A DNA stretch of 64,000 nucleotides from Pseudomonas sp. G.S.17 (lineage in GTDB: Bacteria > Pseudomonadota > Gammaproteobacteria > Pseudomonadales > Pseudomonadaceae): contig NZ_CP151076.1 of assembly GCF_038096165.1 (NCBI RefSeq), positions 1,178,001 through 1,242,000 on the forward strand, in the 5' to 3' direction. Position 1 is the stretch's first letter; every line of letters begins with the position of its first letter. The translations under genes were made by a program, and so were the position numbers. This document shows, piece by piece, positions 26,539 through 35,408 of the stretch. The notes below the pieces were generated by a model. It was not told where the DNA came from. It ran no database searches and saw only the letters and a list, made by a program, of their open reading frames with translations.

Positions 26539-26557
26539 TAATGATAATTTTTCGTGT
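26539..26557 (+). promoter_or_regulatory. Possible Fur box before the first FecI-like gene
   Basis: TAATGATAATTTTTCGTGT holds one perfect TGATAAT half-site; the second half is poor. Position 20-35 bases before the start codon fits Fur control of an ECF iron sigma factor. Confidence 0.35.
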
Positions 26558-26574
26558 TTGAGAAGTATTGACAC

Positions 26575-27120
26575 ATGCACGACTTCTCCGCATCTGATCG
26601 CGATCTGATCAGCCGTCAGCGGCAAATCTCCGAACTCTACGCCGACCATCACAGCTGGTTGCACAGCTGGCTGCGTAAGAAACTCGGCTGCTCGCAACGC
26701 GCTGCCGATCTGGCCCATGACGCGTTCATTCGGGTGCTGACCCTGGCCGAGCCGCAAAATCTCAAGGAGCCTCGCGCCTTCCTGACGACGACGGCCACGC
26801 GCCTGATGATCGACGGTGGACGGCGGCGCAAGGTCGAGCGCGCTTACCTTAATGCTCTGGCGCTGCATGCCGATGAAGCCTCTATTCCAAGTCCGGAAGC
26901 GATTCATGCCGCCCTGGAGATCCTGGAAAAAATCGCCCAGATGCTGGAGGGTTTGCCGGCCAAGCCGCGTCAGGCGTTTTTGCTCAATCGCCTGGACGGC
27001 CTGACCTACAGCGAAATCGCCACGGTGTCAGGTGTCTCCAGCAGCATGGTCAAACAGTACATGGCCAGCGTGCTGGTGCATTGCTACAAAGCACTGCATG
27101 GTTCGGGCCACCTGTCATGA
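26575..27120 (+). CDS. ECF sigma factor, FecI-like (receptor lost)
   Basis: 181 residues. Sigma2 region: LYADHHSWLHSWLRKKLGCSQRAADLAHDAFIRVLTL. Sigma4 region: LPAKPRQAFLLNRLDGLTYSEIATVSGVSSSMVKQYMASVLVHCYKAL. These are the FecI-type iron-starvation sigma features. Overlaps the FecR-like gene by ATGA, so the two are coupled. Normally a TonB-dependent receptor with a signalling domain follows; here only fragments remain about 0.8 kb downstream. The cell would then have a sigma/anti-sigma pair without its receptor. Confidence 0.9.
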   Translation: MHDFSASDRDLISRQRQISELYADHHSWLHSWLRKKLGCSQRAADLAHDAFIRVLTLAEPQNLKEPRAFLTTTATRLMIDGGRRRKVERAYLNALALHADEASIPSPEAIHAALEILEKIAQMLEGLPAKPRQAFLLNRLDGLTYSEIATVSGVSSSMVKQYMASVLVHCYKALHGSGHLS

Positions 27121-28079
27121 GCGCCGAGTACGAGCCGACCGAAGCAATGATCGGCCAGGCCGCGAGCTGGCTGGCGTTGCTGCACGACGACGGGGTCACG
27201 GCGGCGGATCGCCAGGCCTTCAATGCCTGGCGCCAGGAAGATCCCCGACACTTCCTGGCCGTGGCGCGCATGCAATCCTTGTGGGGCAGTTTCGAGCAGT
27301 TGCCGACGGCTCCGGCACGGATGGCTCTGGACCAGGCTTTCGCGCGTTCGCCGGGCAAGTCTTCCCGGCGCTATCTGCAGACGATTGCTTTATGCGGCAG
27401 CCTGGCGCTGGCCTGGTTCAGTTTCGACCAGGCACCCATCTGGATGGCCGATCAGCGCACCCACGTTGGCGAGCGCCGCGAGATCGCCCTGGCCGACGGC
27501 AGCCATTTGCAGCTCAACAGTGACTCCGCGATAGACGTCGAATTCGACGAGCGGCGGCGGGTGATCGACTTGCATCGCGGTGAGGTGTGGGTCGAGGTCG
27601 CCAAGGATCCGCAACGACCGTTTGTGGTGCGCACTGATCAGGGCACCATTACAGCGCTGGGCACGCGGTTTCTGGTGCGTAGTGGGGCGGACGGCGCGGT
27701 GCAGGTCAGCGTGCTGGAATCCGCCATCGCCGCCAACGCCAACAGTTCCGTGGCGGTGCGGGTCAGCGCCGGTCAGCAGGCCAGGCTCAAGGATGGGCTG
27801 GTGCAGACGCCGCAATCGATCAGCAATGAAGATCCTGCGGCCTGGACGCGCGGTTTGCTCAAGGTCGATGACCGACCGCTTGCCGAGGTGCTGGAGGCGC
27901 TGGGGAATTATCGACATGGGCTGTTGCAGTTCGATGCGACGGCTCTGCAAGGGATGCGGGTGTCCGGCGTCTTTAAGCTGGATGATACCGACGCTGCGCT
28001 AGCGACTCTGGCTGACAACCTACCGATCAAGGTCGAGCATTTCACCGATCTGCTGGTCTGGGTCAAGCCGGCCCAATAA
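27117..28079 (+). CDS. FecR-like anti-sigma/sigma regulator
   Basis: 320 residues, inner-membrane regulator. N-terminal DUF4880 part: ASWLALLHDDGVTAADRQAFNAWRQEDPRHFLAVARMQSLW. A membrane segment at about residues 85-105 (TIALCGSLALAWFSF). The periplasmic FecR domain follows: RTHVGERREIALADGSHLQLNSDSAIDVEF and HRGEVWVEVAKDPQRPFVVRTDQGTITALGTRF. C-terminal secretin/STN-like part at the end. Intact and apparently functional even though the receptor gene is gone. A strong terminator lies 35 bases after the stop. Confidence 0.9.
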   Translation: MSAEYEPTEAMIGQAASWLALLHDDGVTAADRQAFNAWRQEDPRHFLAVARMQSLWGSFEQLPTAPARMALDQAFARSPGKSSRRYLQTIALCGSLALAWFSFDQAPIWMADQRTHVGERREIALADGSHLQLNSDSAIDVEFDERRRVIDLHRGEVWVEVAKDPQRPFVVRTDQGTITALGTRFLVRSGADGAVQVSVLESAIAANANSSVAVRVSAGQQARLKDGLVQTPQSISNEDPAAWTRGLLKVDDRPLAEVLEALGNYRHGLLQFDATALQGMRVSGVFKLDDTDAALATLADNLPIKVEHFTDLLVWVKPAQ

Positions 28080-28113
28080 GCAAGGCTCAAGAGGAGCAGT
28101 GCACAACGAAAGA

Positions 28114-28147
28114 GGGCGGGGTCGTTTTGGCGACCCCGCCCTTCTTT
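28114..28147 (+). terminator. Terminator after the FecR-like gene
   Basis: 11-bp stem GGGCGGGGTCG / CGACCCCGCCC with a TTTTGG loop, then TTCTTTAT. Also lies beyond the HPF-like gene on the other strand. Confidence 0.85.
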
Positions 28148-28182
28148 ATAGTGTTGCTGAATGGTTCAGCTAACGGTTTGGA

Positions 28183-28611
28183 TCATCCCAGCAGGGCGGT
28201 GTCTTTAGCCTGCTCTTTTTCCAGAAATTCTTCTTGCAGCAGGGCGTCCGGGTTTACCGATTCCTGTTCTGCGTCATTGATCACGGGAGCGCCCGGACGT
28301 TTGGTACGCAGTTTGCCAAAAAGATGTTCAAGGGCGTGGTCGAGTTTTATAGCTGCGCCATCTACGGCCTGATCCAGCGTATCGGCCTTGTGGGTAACGG
28401 AAATAGGTTGATGACCTTTTGGTCGGGCTTCCATCTGGCAGCGCATGTCGTGCGGGCCGGGCTTGTCACCGTTTTCATCACGGATGTGAACTTCGATCCG
28501 AGTCAGATCTTCGTCATAGCGTTCGAGCGTGCTTTCAACGGTGGTACGTACCCACTCCTCCAGTCGAATACTGCTTTCGATGTGGTTATCGCAATTGACC
28601 TGGATTTGCAT
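28183..28611 (-). CDS. HPF/RaiA-family ribosome-associated protein
   Basis: 142 residues. Ribosome-hibernation type fold: MQIQVNCDNHIESSIRLEEWVRTTVESTLERYDEDLTRIEVHIRDENGD, then MEARPKGHQPISVTHKADTLDQAVDGAAIKLDHALEHLFGKL. The C-terminal 35 residues are acidic and probably disordered. It differs from the rpoN-linked HPF in sequence and place, and belongs to the extra copies seen in pseudomonads. The open frame reaches 28689, but MQIQVN is the family start. It sits between the orphan FecI/FecR pair and the receptor fragments. Confidence 0.8.
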   Translation of the reverse strand: MQIQVNCDNHIESSIRLEEWVRTTVESTLERYDEDLTRIEVHIRDENGDKPGPHDMRCQMEARPKGHQPISVTHKADTLDQAVDGAAIKLDHALEHLFGKLRTKRPGAPVINDAEQESVNPDALLQEEFLEKEQAKDTALLG

Positions 28612-28869
28612 AGTTCTTCCCTTATAAGGCTTGCTCGTATGAGATCGGACGACACGACCGGTTGACTGGTTCATTTCGTCTGCGCTCATTCACAGTGTTG
28701 GCGCCTATGCAGGAACAATTCAACCCCATTGAGAAAGAAATATTTCGCCGCAAAAAATAATCGTCAGGCTTTGAATGCATATCGCTCTCATTCACTGTCT
28801 GTTTTTCCCGTATGTCCGTTATGGCTATGGAAAACCTGGTTTCACAGTGAAGGATCGTTCATGTCACGC

Positions 28870-29033
28870 CCTGTTGTTGGGCACCAAGACCGATTCGGCC
28901 TTGATCGAAACCCCGCAATCGATTTCCGTGGTCACCAAAGATCAGAGCCTCAACCAGATCCTGCGTTTACTATTCCTGGTGCTGGTATGGCTCGCAACGC
29001 ACCGTGCAGGCGAGTGCTACGTATCGGTGGTGA
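28870..29033 (+). pseudogene. Remnant of a TonB-dependent siderophore receptor
   Basis: Two receptor pieces joined across a large deletion. The first (28874-28972) reads LLGTKTDSALIETPQSISVVTKDQ, the start of a plug domain after the STN linker. The second is in another frame (28968-29033) and reads YYSWCWYGSQRTVQASATYRW then stop, the normal C-terminus of hydroxamate-type receptors with the final aromatic residue. About 700 codons are missing. It most likely was the receptor of the FecI/FecR pair at 26.6-28.1 kb. Confidence 0.8.
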
Positions 29034-29054
29034 TTGTGCGCAGATACCGACGGT

Positions 29055-29124
29055 TTCGCGAGCAAGCTCGCTCCCAGTCTGCACGGATGACAGTTCATCT
29101 TGTGGGAGCGAGCTTGCTCGCGAA
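29055..29124. repeat. REP doublet (BIME)
   Basis: TTCGCGAGCAAGCTCGCTCCCA faces TGGGAGCGAGCTTGCTCGCGAA. It lies directly between the receptor remnant and fecA and may have helped the deletion. Confidence 0.88.
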
Positions 29125-29145
29125 TCGTTTGAACCTCGCCTGAGG

Positions 29146-31503
29146 TCAGAACGCCACGGACGTTTGCACATACACCGTGCGTGGTTCGCCGACGTATTTG
29201 CCTTTGTTGTTGTCGTCGAACGAGCGGGTGAAGTATTCGTGATTGAGTATGTTCTTCACCCCGACGGCGACATTCAGGTCATTGAGTTGTGGACCGAAAT
29301 CGTAGCCAGCGCGGGTGCTGAACAGCATGTAGCCGGGAATCTTGCCAGTACTGCCATCGGCGCTTTCCGCTGAAGTGTTGGCGTTGTCGGCGAACTGGTC
29401 GCTCTGATACGAACTGTCCAGATTCAGCTTCCACGGCCCTTCGGTATACGCCACGCCCAAGGTGCCTTTGTGCTTGGACGAGAAGGGCACGCGGTTGCCT
29501 TTGTTCGGGCCGTCTTCGCGGATGCTGGCGTCGACATACGCATACGTGGCGTACACATCGAAACCGGCCAGCGCCGGGCTCAAACCATTCAACGCATAGT
29601 TGATGCTGGTCTCGATGCCCTGATGCCGGGTTTCGCCTCGGGCAATCACCGTGTCGTTTGTCTGGTTGCTTTCATATTGGTTGTCGAAGTTGATCAGGAA
29701 CGCCCCGATCTCGGCGCGCAAGTTGCCGTTGTCATAGCGCGTACCGAGTTCCCAGGTGCGGGCTTTTTCCGGCTTCACTTCGCCGCCGGCTACCCGATTC
29801 GGCATCTGGCTGTACTGCACGCTGCCGAACGAACCTTCGGTATTGGCGTACAGATTCCATGTATCGGTGAGGTGATACAGCGCGTTCAGTGCAGGCAGCG
29901 CGGTGTTGTAATCGCCCTGGTATTTGACGTTGGTCAGGTTGTTGGTCTGCGCCGAATCGATCATTTCGTAGCGAATGCCAGGCGTGAACGTCCACTTGCC
30001 GATATCGATACGGTCGTCGATATAGATCGCGTGGGCTTCGGTTGCGCCGCGAGTGTCCCGGTCGTTGCGGCTGGCGGTGCTGGGCAGCTCGTTGGAAGTA
30101 GACGGCGTGCGATAGCGCAATTCGTGACCGGCTTCGTTGATGTAGCGATAGCCGACGCCGATTTCGTTCCAGCTTTCACCCAGCGCGAAGCCTTGGGAGA
30201 AGCGGGTTTCCAAACCGCGCACCCAGTATTCGCGGGGCGACAGGGACACGAAGCTGCCTTGATCCAGATAACCGCTGCGCAAGGTCTTGGTGAAGAACGT
30301 ATTGGTGGTGAACACCCGCGCGTCCTGCTCGTAGCGATAGCCGAAATTGACCAGCGTGCGACGGCCCCAGAACTCATCCTTGGGGCGCGTCGATTGATAC
30401 GGGTCAGCCTTGTAATCGGCGACGTTCAGGCCACCGGGCATTTTCGCGTTGCCCTCGTAATACTGCGCCATGGCGTTGAGGCTGTTGGCTTCGTCGATCT
30501 GGTATTTGCCTTTCAGGATCAGGTCGTCGATCTCGGTGTCGCTGTGTTCACGCCAGTCGCCGCCGCGCACTCCGGAATACAGAATCGCGCCGCCCAGACC
30601 GTTATCGGCGGTGCCGCCCGCCAGCAGATTGCCGGTGGTCTTGAAGCCGTCGTGGCTGGATGACGGACTGGTTTCAGTCTGGAAGCCGCCTTTGACTGTT
30701 GGCGCATCGGGGATGGCGCGGGTCACGAAGTTGACGATCCCGCCAACGTTCTGCGGGCCATATCTGACGGCGCCGCCGCCACGCACCACGTCGACGGCAT
30801 CCATGTTGCCCATGCTGATCGGTGCGAACGACAACTGCGGCTGGCCATAGGGCGCGAAAGGCACCGGGATGCCGTCCATCAATACCGTGGAGCGCGAGGC
30901 CAGGCGCGGATTGAGCCCGCGAATGCCGAAGTTCAGCGCCATGTCATGGCTGCCGGTGCCGTTGTTTTCCGGGGCGTTGACGCCGGGAATACGGTTGAGC
31001 ACTTCACGCGCGGTGCTGGCCCCGGAGCGTTCGATTTCTTCGCGCCGGATCACATCCCGCGCGCCGGGGTGCTCGAAGACGTTGATTTGCTGCGCCTCGC
31101 CGAGCCAGTCGCCGACCACGGTCGACGCTTCCAGCTCAACCGGACCTTCACCTTGGGCAACGCTGACCGGTTGCAAGGTGAAGCCATCCTGGCCATCGGC
31201 CCGCGCTTGCAAGCCGGTGCCTTCGAGCAATGCGGCCAGGCCTTGTTCCGGCGTGTATTGGCCTTCCAGACCGCGACTCTGCAAGCCGTTGGTGATCTGC
31301 GAGCCAAAGGAAATCAGCACGCCTGCTTCCCGACCGAACTGGTTCAGTGCGGTTTCCAGTGCGCTCGGCGCGATGTGATAAGGCTTGCTGGCAACCTCCG
31401 CCGCCTGCACCAGCGGCAGAGCGCTCAAGGACAAACCGGCACCAAACAGGATATGGCGCAACGAGCGGGCGAGGGGAGAAACACGACTTGGGCGGGCTGA
31501 CAT
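29146..31503 (-). CDS. fecA: Ferric citrate outer-membrane receptor
   Basis: 785 residues, TonB-dependent transducer for ferric dicitrate. Signal peptide at 1-34 (ends PLVQAAE). STN signalling domain at about 40-110 (YHIAPSALETALNQFGREAGVLISFGS). The plug matches FecA nearly word for word: STVVGDWLGEAQQINVFEHPGARDVIRREE, EVLNRIPGVNAPENNGTGSHDMALNFGIRGL, STVLMDGIPVPFAPYGQPQLS. A 22-strand barrel follows, ending in TVYVQTSVAF with terminal Phe. Start at 31503 behind AAAGGA; open frame to 31551. Follows fecR after a 225-bp gap holding a REP doublet. Confidence 0.93.
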   Translation of the reverse strand: MSARPSRVSPLARSLRHILFGAGLSLSALPLVQAAEVASKPYHIAPSALETALNQFGREAGVLISFGSQITNGLQSRGLEGQYTPEQGLAALLEGTGLQARADGQDGFTLQPVSVAQGEGPVELEASTVVGDWLGEAQQINVFEHPGARDVIRREEIERSGASTAREVLNRIPGVNAPENNGTGSHDMALNFGIRGLNPRLASRSTVLMDGIPVPFAPYGQPQLSFAPISMGNMDAVDVVRGGGAVRYGPQNVGGIVNFVTRAIPDAPTVKGGFQTETSPSSSHDGFKTTGNLLAGGTADNGLGGAILYSGVRGGDWREHSDTEIDDLILKGKYQIDEANSLNAMAQYYEGNAKMPGGLNVADYKADPYQSTRPKDEFWGRRTLVNFGYRYEQDARVFTTNTFFTKTLRSGYLDQGSFVSLSPREYWVRGLETRFSQGFALGESWNEIGVGYRYINEAGHELRYRTPSTSNELPSTASRNDRDTRGATEAHAIYIDDRIDIGKWTFTPGIRYEMIDSAQTNNLTNVKYQGDYNTALPALNALYHLTDTWNLYANTEGSFGSVQYSQMPNRVAGGEVKPEKARTWELGTRYDNGNLRAEIGAFLINFDNQYESNQTNDTVIARGETRHQGIETSINYALNGLSPALAGFDVYATYAYVDASIREDGPNKGNRVPFSSKHKGTLGVAYTEGPWKLNLDSSYQSDQFADNANTSAESADGSTGKIPGYMLFSTRAGYDFGPQLNDLNVAVGVKNILNHEYFTRSFDDNNKGKYVGEPRTVYVQTSVAF

Positions 31504-31613
31504 GCAGGAGTCCTTTGGCGAGACGATTAAGGTGCTTTTCCTGTCTGTCACGCGAGATGAGCAAAACGGCTCACTGGGTTTGCAAAGATTTTCGCCGGGC
31601 GCGACTCAACCTT

Positions 31614-31702
31614 GCAGGACCGGATTTATCCGGGAAGAGGCCGGTACATCGGCAGTATTTCTTCGGTTCGGAAAGTGCTCTCCCGGCTGAAGCCGGTCCT
31701 AC
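31614..31702. repeat. REP doublet between fecA and fecR
   Basis: GCAGGACCGGATTTATCCGGGAAGAGG faces CTCTCCCGGCTGAAGCCGGTCCTAC. This is the second REP type of the window. Located within the fecR-fecA transcription unit. Confidence 0.85.
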
Positions 31703-31728
31703 GGGTTCGCGATTCGCAATGGTCGGAT

Positions 31729-32706
31729 TCAAACCCGCGCCTCGACGCTTACCCAATACCGGGTAAAGCGCTTGACCCGAACCGGCAGCGCGACTTCCAG
31801 CAGGTCCAGAATGCGTTCGCTGTCGGCCAGCGGGTAGCTGCCGGAAATCAGCAGGTCGGCGACTTTGGCGTCGCAATTCAGATGGCCGCGTCGATAGCGG
31901 CTGAGTTCGCCGAGGAAGTCCTGCAAACGCATGTGCGCCGCCACCAGCATGCCATCGGCCCAGGCGCCGCTGCTGGCGTCCAGCGGGCGAATCGCATCCC
32001 AGGAATTGCGCCCGAAACTGACTTGTTGTGACGCCTGCAACTGCAAGCCCGGTCCCGGAAAGTTGTCGGGCTTTAGCTGCACGGCGCCGCTGAACACCGC
32101 GATCTGGCTGCGGCCGTCCAGTTGCCGCACGTCGAAACGGCTGCCCGCCATGTTCGGGCGAATGCTGCCCTCGGCGGTGGTCAGCAGCAGCGGGCGCGGG
32201 TCGTCGGCGGCGGTGAGCAGGATCTCGCCTTGCAGCAGTTTGATCAGACGTTGCTGGGCATCAAAACGTACATCCACCGCGCTGGCGCTGTTCAGGTGCA
32301 GCTGGCTGCCGTCGCTCAGGGCAATCTTGCGACGCTGGCCAATGCCGTTGTGGAAATCCGCCAGCAACGGTTGCAGCACCGCCTGCTCGCGCAAACCCCA
32401 GCCAGCGGCAGAGCCGGCGCCCAACAACAGCAACAGCTTCAAAGCCTGACGCCGTCCGCTGGACTTCGGCGCATTGATCGCGGCGTGGGCCAGCGGCGAG
32501 GACAAACCGCTCAAGCGCTGATTGACCCGCTGGATATGCGCCCACGCGCGCTGATGTTCGGGATTGCCGTTGAGCCAGAGTTGCCAGGCTTGCTGACGGC
32601 GCGGTTCGAGCGTGCCGCTCTGCATTTCAATCAGCCAGCTCACCGCCTGCTCGGCAATCGGCGCAGGAATATCGGATTTGTTCAGGGATTCGGCGTTCTG
32701 GTTCAT
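31729..32706 (-). CDS. fecR: FecR regulator of ferric citrate uptake
   Basis: 325 residues. DUF4880 N-terminus (AEQAVSWLIEMQSGTLEPRRQQAWQLWLNGNPEHQRAWAHI), one membrane segment with ALKLLLLLGAGSAAGWGL, and the FecR domain (GQRRKIALSDGSQLHLNSASAVDVRFDAQQRLIKLLQGEILLTAADDPRPLLLTTAEGSIR). C-terminal part contacts the FecA STN domain in the family. The start at 32706 overlaps the fecI stop (ATGA). Confidence 0.9.
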   Translation of the reverse strand: MNQNAESLNKSDIPAPIAEQAVSWLIEMQSGTLEPRRQQAWQLWLNGNPEHQRAWAHIQRVNQRLSGLSSPLAHAAINAPKSSGRRQALKLLLLLGAGSAAGWGLREQAVLQPLLADFHNGIGQRRKIALSDGSQLHLNSASAVDVRFDAQQRLIKLLQGEILLTAADDPRPLLLTTAEGSIRPNMAGSRFDVRQLDGRSQIAVFSGAVQLKPDNFPGPGLQLQASQQVSFGRNSWDAIRPLDASSGAWADGMLVAAHMRLQDFLGELSRYRRGHLNCDAKVADLLISGSYPLADSERILDLLEVALPVRVKRFTRYWVSVEARV

Positions 32707-33206
32707 AGAGCGAAATAGCAGCGCAGGGCGGCCTTGTGCAGATGGCGTTTGACCGTGGCGATGGAAATCCCCAGTTGCCCGGCGATTTCCCCGTGGCTCA
32801 GGCCGTCGATCTGCGCCAGCAGGAACGCGCGCTTGACCAGAATAGGCAGGCCATCGAGCAGCTGATCCAGCTCCAGCAGGGTTTCCAGAATGATCGCCCG
32901 ATCTTCTTCGGAAGGCGCGACACATTCCGGCATTTCCAGCAGCGTCTGGTAATAAGCGCGTTCCAGATCCTGGCGGCGGTAGTGATTGCACAGCACGCGT
33001 TTGGCAATCGTGGTCAGAAAGGCGCGTGGCTCAATGATCTGTGCCGTGTCCCGGGCCAGCAGCACCTTGACGAAGGTGTCTTGGGCCAGATCCGCCGCGC
33101 TATGCGGGCAGCCGAGTCGGCGCCGTAACCAGGTCGTCAGCCAGTTGTGATGGGCGTTATACAGGCCTTCGACGGTGTGATTGGGCGCGTAGTGGGCGAT
33201 GGGCAT
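32703..33206 (-). CDS. fecI: ECF sigma factor FecI
   Basis: 167 residues. Sigma2: LYNAHHNWLTTWLRRRLGCPHSAADLAQDTFVKVLLA. Sigma4: LPILVKRAFLLAQIDGLSHGEIAGQLGISIATVKRHLHKAALRCYFAL. Directs transcription of fecA when the receptor signals through FecR. The start is placed at MPIAHYAPN (33206) because the next ATG upstream (33266) would sit against a Fur-like box, leaving no room for a promoter or ribosome site. Family length 165-175 agrees. Confidence 0.87.
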   Translation of the reverse strand: MPIAHYAPNHTVEGLYNAHHNWLTTWLRRRLGCPHSAADLAQDTFVKVLLARDTAQIIEPRAFLTTIAKRVLCNHYRRQDLERAYYQTLLEMPECVAPSEEDRAIILETLLELDQLLDGLPILVKRAFLLAQIDGLSHGEIAGQLGISIATVKRHLHKAALRCYFAL

Positions 33207-33267
33207 GAGCGACTGCAGTCCGCGATGAATCAATAATTGCGCAGATTCTGTCAGACTCTTTTGCATA

Positions 33268-33282
33268 TGAGAATATTTATCA
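33268..33282 (-). promoter_or_regulatory. Fur box before fecI
   Basis: On the minus strand TGATAAA-T-ATTCTCA, 12 of 14 matches to the 7-1-7 Fur core TGATAAT-N-ATTATCA. It lies about 60 bases before the chosen fecI start, as expected for iron repression. Confidence 0.65.
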
Positions 33283-33435
33283 TTAATATTGCGATCTGCT
33301 CGTATATCGGTTCGTGACGCTTCCTGCACCTGGCTACGAACCGTCGCACTCGATGATCCCGAATCAGGAACCCGCCATGCCGCTCCATGACCGCAGACAC
33401 CTTGTGTCGTGCCCGCTCCGAACTGAGTTTCGTTG

Positions 33436-33804
33436 ATGGACGGCGCAGCCATGGCTGATCAGCAGACCCGCTCGCAAAGCAGCGCGCGGGCGAAGAGCAA
33501 AGCCCGGCCGAGCAAAGGCGTGGCGCTGTCGCTGGCATATCGGCTGGCAGTGACTTCGCGGATTCTGGCGGCGTTGTTCGGCGGCTATCTGGTCGCGGCG
33601 CTGACCAGCGTCTGTGTCAGCCAATGGATGCCGATGGCCCGCGCTGACGCGGTGATCACCGGCATGTTGCTGTCGTTTCTCGCGTATCTGGTGGTCGTGC
33701 TCTGGTGTTTTGCCTGCCGTACCGCGTGGCAGGCCTGGATCGGCGTTCTGCTGCCCAGCGCGCTTTTGGGCGCCGCGTTTGCCTGCGGGCGGTGGCTGAT
33801 ATGA
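33436..33804 (+). CDS. DUF3649 membrane protein (iron-uptake associated)
   Basis: 122 residues. The first 30 residues are basic and Ser/Ala-rich; three membrane helices follow (SLAYRLAVTSRILAALFGGYLVAALTSV, AVITGMLLSFLAYLVVVLWCF, WIGVLLPSALLGAAFACGRWL). The family accompanies PepSY-type proteins in siderophore or ferric-citrate loci. Start uncertain: ATG at 33436 or 33451. Its stop overlaps the PepSY gene start (ATGA). Confidence 0.8.
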   Translation: MDGAAMADQQTRSQSSARAKSKARPSKGVALSLAYRLAVTSRILAALFGGYLVAALTSVCVSQWMPMARADAVITGMLLSFLAYLVVVLWCFACRTAWQAWIGVLLPSALLGAAFACGRWLI

Positions 33805-35408
33805 GGGAAGGTTTCCGGCAGACCATGGCCTGGCTGCACACCTGGATCGGTCTGGTGTTCGGCTGGTTGCTGTTCGCGATTTTCCTCACCGGGACCCTGT
33901 CCTATTTCAAGACCGAAATCACCCGTTGGACCCAGCCGGAAATTCCCGTGCGCGCGTTGGACACCCAGGCCAGCACCGAGCTTGCCCAGGCGTATCTTCA
34001 GCAAAATGCCGTGGGTGCGTCGCGCTGGTTTATCAATTTGCCAGACGAGCGCGATCCCAAGCTTGGGGTGATGTGGCAGGCGCCGAGTCAGCCGGGACAG
34101 CGCGGGACTTTCGTGCAGAAAAACCTCGATCCGCAAACCGGTGCCGAAGTGCAGGCGCGGGACAGTCGCGGCGGCGAGTTCTTCTACCGTTTCCACTTCC
34201 AGTTGCAGATGCCGCACCCTTGGGGTCGCTGGCTGGCCACTGCTGCGGCGATGTTGATGTTTATCACGCTGATCAGCGGGATCATCACCCACAAGAAAAT
34301 CTTCAAGGAATTCTTCACCTTTCGCCCGCGCAAAGGCCAGCGTTCCTGGCTTGATGGACATAACGCAATCGGCGTGCTGGCGTTGCCGTTTCACCTGATG
34401 ATTACTTACAGCAGCCTGGTGATTTTCATGTCGATGGTCATGCCGGCGAGCATCGTCGCCAGCTACGGCAAAGATACTCAGGCGTTTTTTGCCGACCTGT
34501 TTCCGACCTCTGAAAACGTCAAGCCGGCGGGCGTTCCGGCGCCGCTGGCGGCATTGCCAGCCATGCTCAAAGCAGCCGATCAGCAAATGCCCGGCGGGCA
34601 TATCGGCCGGTTAACGGTGAACAATCCCGGTGATGCCAATGCCACGGTGGTGCTGTTTCCCAGTGGCGCGGACAGCATCGTTCACGATCCCGGCGCTGGC
34701 CTGACCTTCAACGGCATCACGGGCGCATTGCAATCTACTGCCGTCGAGCGTCCAGCGCCGTTGCTGATTTCCGGCGGTTTCTACGGGCTGCATATGGGGC
34801 ATTTTGCCGGGCCGCTGTTGCGCTGGATGTACTTCATTTTCGGCATTGCCAGCACCGCGATGATCGGCACCGGGCTGGTGATGTGGCTGAAGAAACGTCG
34901 GGTCAAACACGAGAAAACCGGTGTACTGCCGTTCGAATTGCGGCTGGTGGAAGTGCTGAATATCGCCGGTATGGGCGGCCTGATGATCGCCGTGGCGAGC
35001 TTCTTCTGGACCAATCGCCTGTTGCCGGTGAGTTTCCCCGGACGCGGCGGTTGGGAGATCAATATGTTCTTTATCGCCTGGGGACTGACCCTGCTGCACG
35101 CTGCATTGCGCAGCGGGCGTAACGCCTGGCGCGAACAGTTGGCGTTGGGGGCGTTTCTGTATGCCGGTTTGCCGTTGCTGGACATCGTGACCAGCGGCCG
35201 TTATCTGCTGGATTCTCTGGCCCACGGCGATTGGGTGCTGCTCGGCTTCGACCTGACCGCGTTGGCCACCGGCCTGTTCCTGGCCTGGGCCGCGGGCAAG
35301 TTTCGCCCGACCCCGCCGCTGCTGGCTATCGATGAAACCGCAAAACCGCTGAAGCGCCGCGAGCAGCAAAGCGTCGATACCCCGCACTTTGAAGGCGAGG
35401 CCCGCTGA
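33801..35408 (+). CDS. PepSY-associated membrane protein (putative ferric reductase type)
   Basis: 535 residues. The PepSY_TM family: first helix TMAWLHTWIGLVFGWLLFAIFLTGTLSYFKTEI with conserved His, then periplasmic PepSY-like parts, helix MLMFITLISGIITHKKIFKEFF, the His-rich DGHNAIGVLALPFHLMITYSS helix, then FYGLHMGHFAGPLLRWMYFIFGIAST. The spaced His pairs suggest heme binding, and the family has been linked to reduction of ferric siderophores in the periplasm (inference for this member). Middle gene of the DUF3649-PepSY-DUF3325 operon, divergent from fecI. Confidence 0.88.
   Translation: MREGFRQTMAWLHTWIGLVFGWLLFAIFLTGTLSYFKTEITRWTQPEIPVRALDTQASTELAQAYLQQNAVGASRWFINLPDERDPKLGVMWQAPSQPGQRGTFVQKNLDPQTGAEVQARDSRGGEFFYRFHFQLQMPHPWGRWLATAAAMLMFITLISGIITHKKIFKEFFTFRPRKGQRSWLDGHNAIGVLALPFHLMITYSSLVIFMSMVMPASIVASYGKDTQAFFADLFPTSENVKPAGVPAPLAALPAMLKAADQQMPGGHIGRLTVNNPGDANATVVLFPSGADSIVHDPGAGLTFNGITGALQSTAVERPAPLLISGGFYGLHMGHFAGPLLRWMYFIFGIASTAMIGTGLVMWLKKRRVKHEKTGVLPFELRLVEVLNIAGMGGLMIAVASFFWTNRLLPVSFPGRGGWEINMFFIAWGLTLLHAALRSGRNAWREQLALGAFLYAGLPLLDIVTSGRYLLDSLAHGDWVLLGFDLTALATGLFLAWAAGKFRPTPPLLAIDETAKPLKRREQQSVDTPHFEGEAR

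Noticed and set aside
33585..34601. 338-codon minus-strand frame
   Set aside because: Antisense to the PepSY gene, rich in His/Arg/Gln as shadow frames are.
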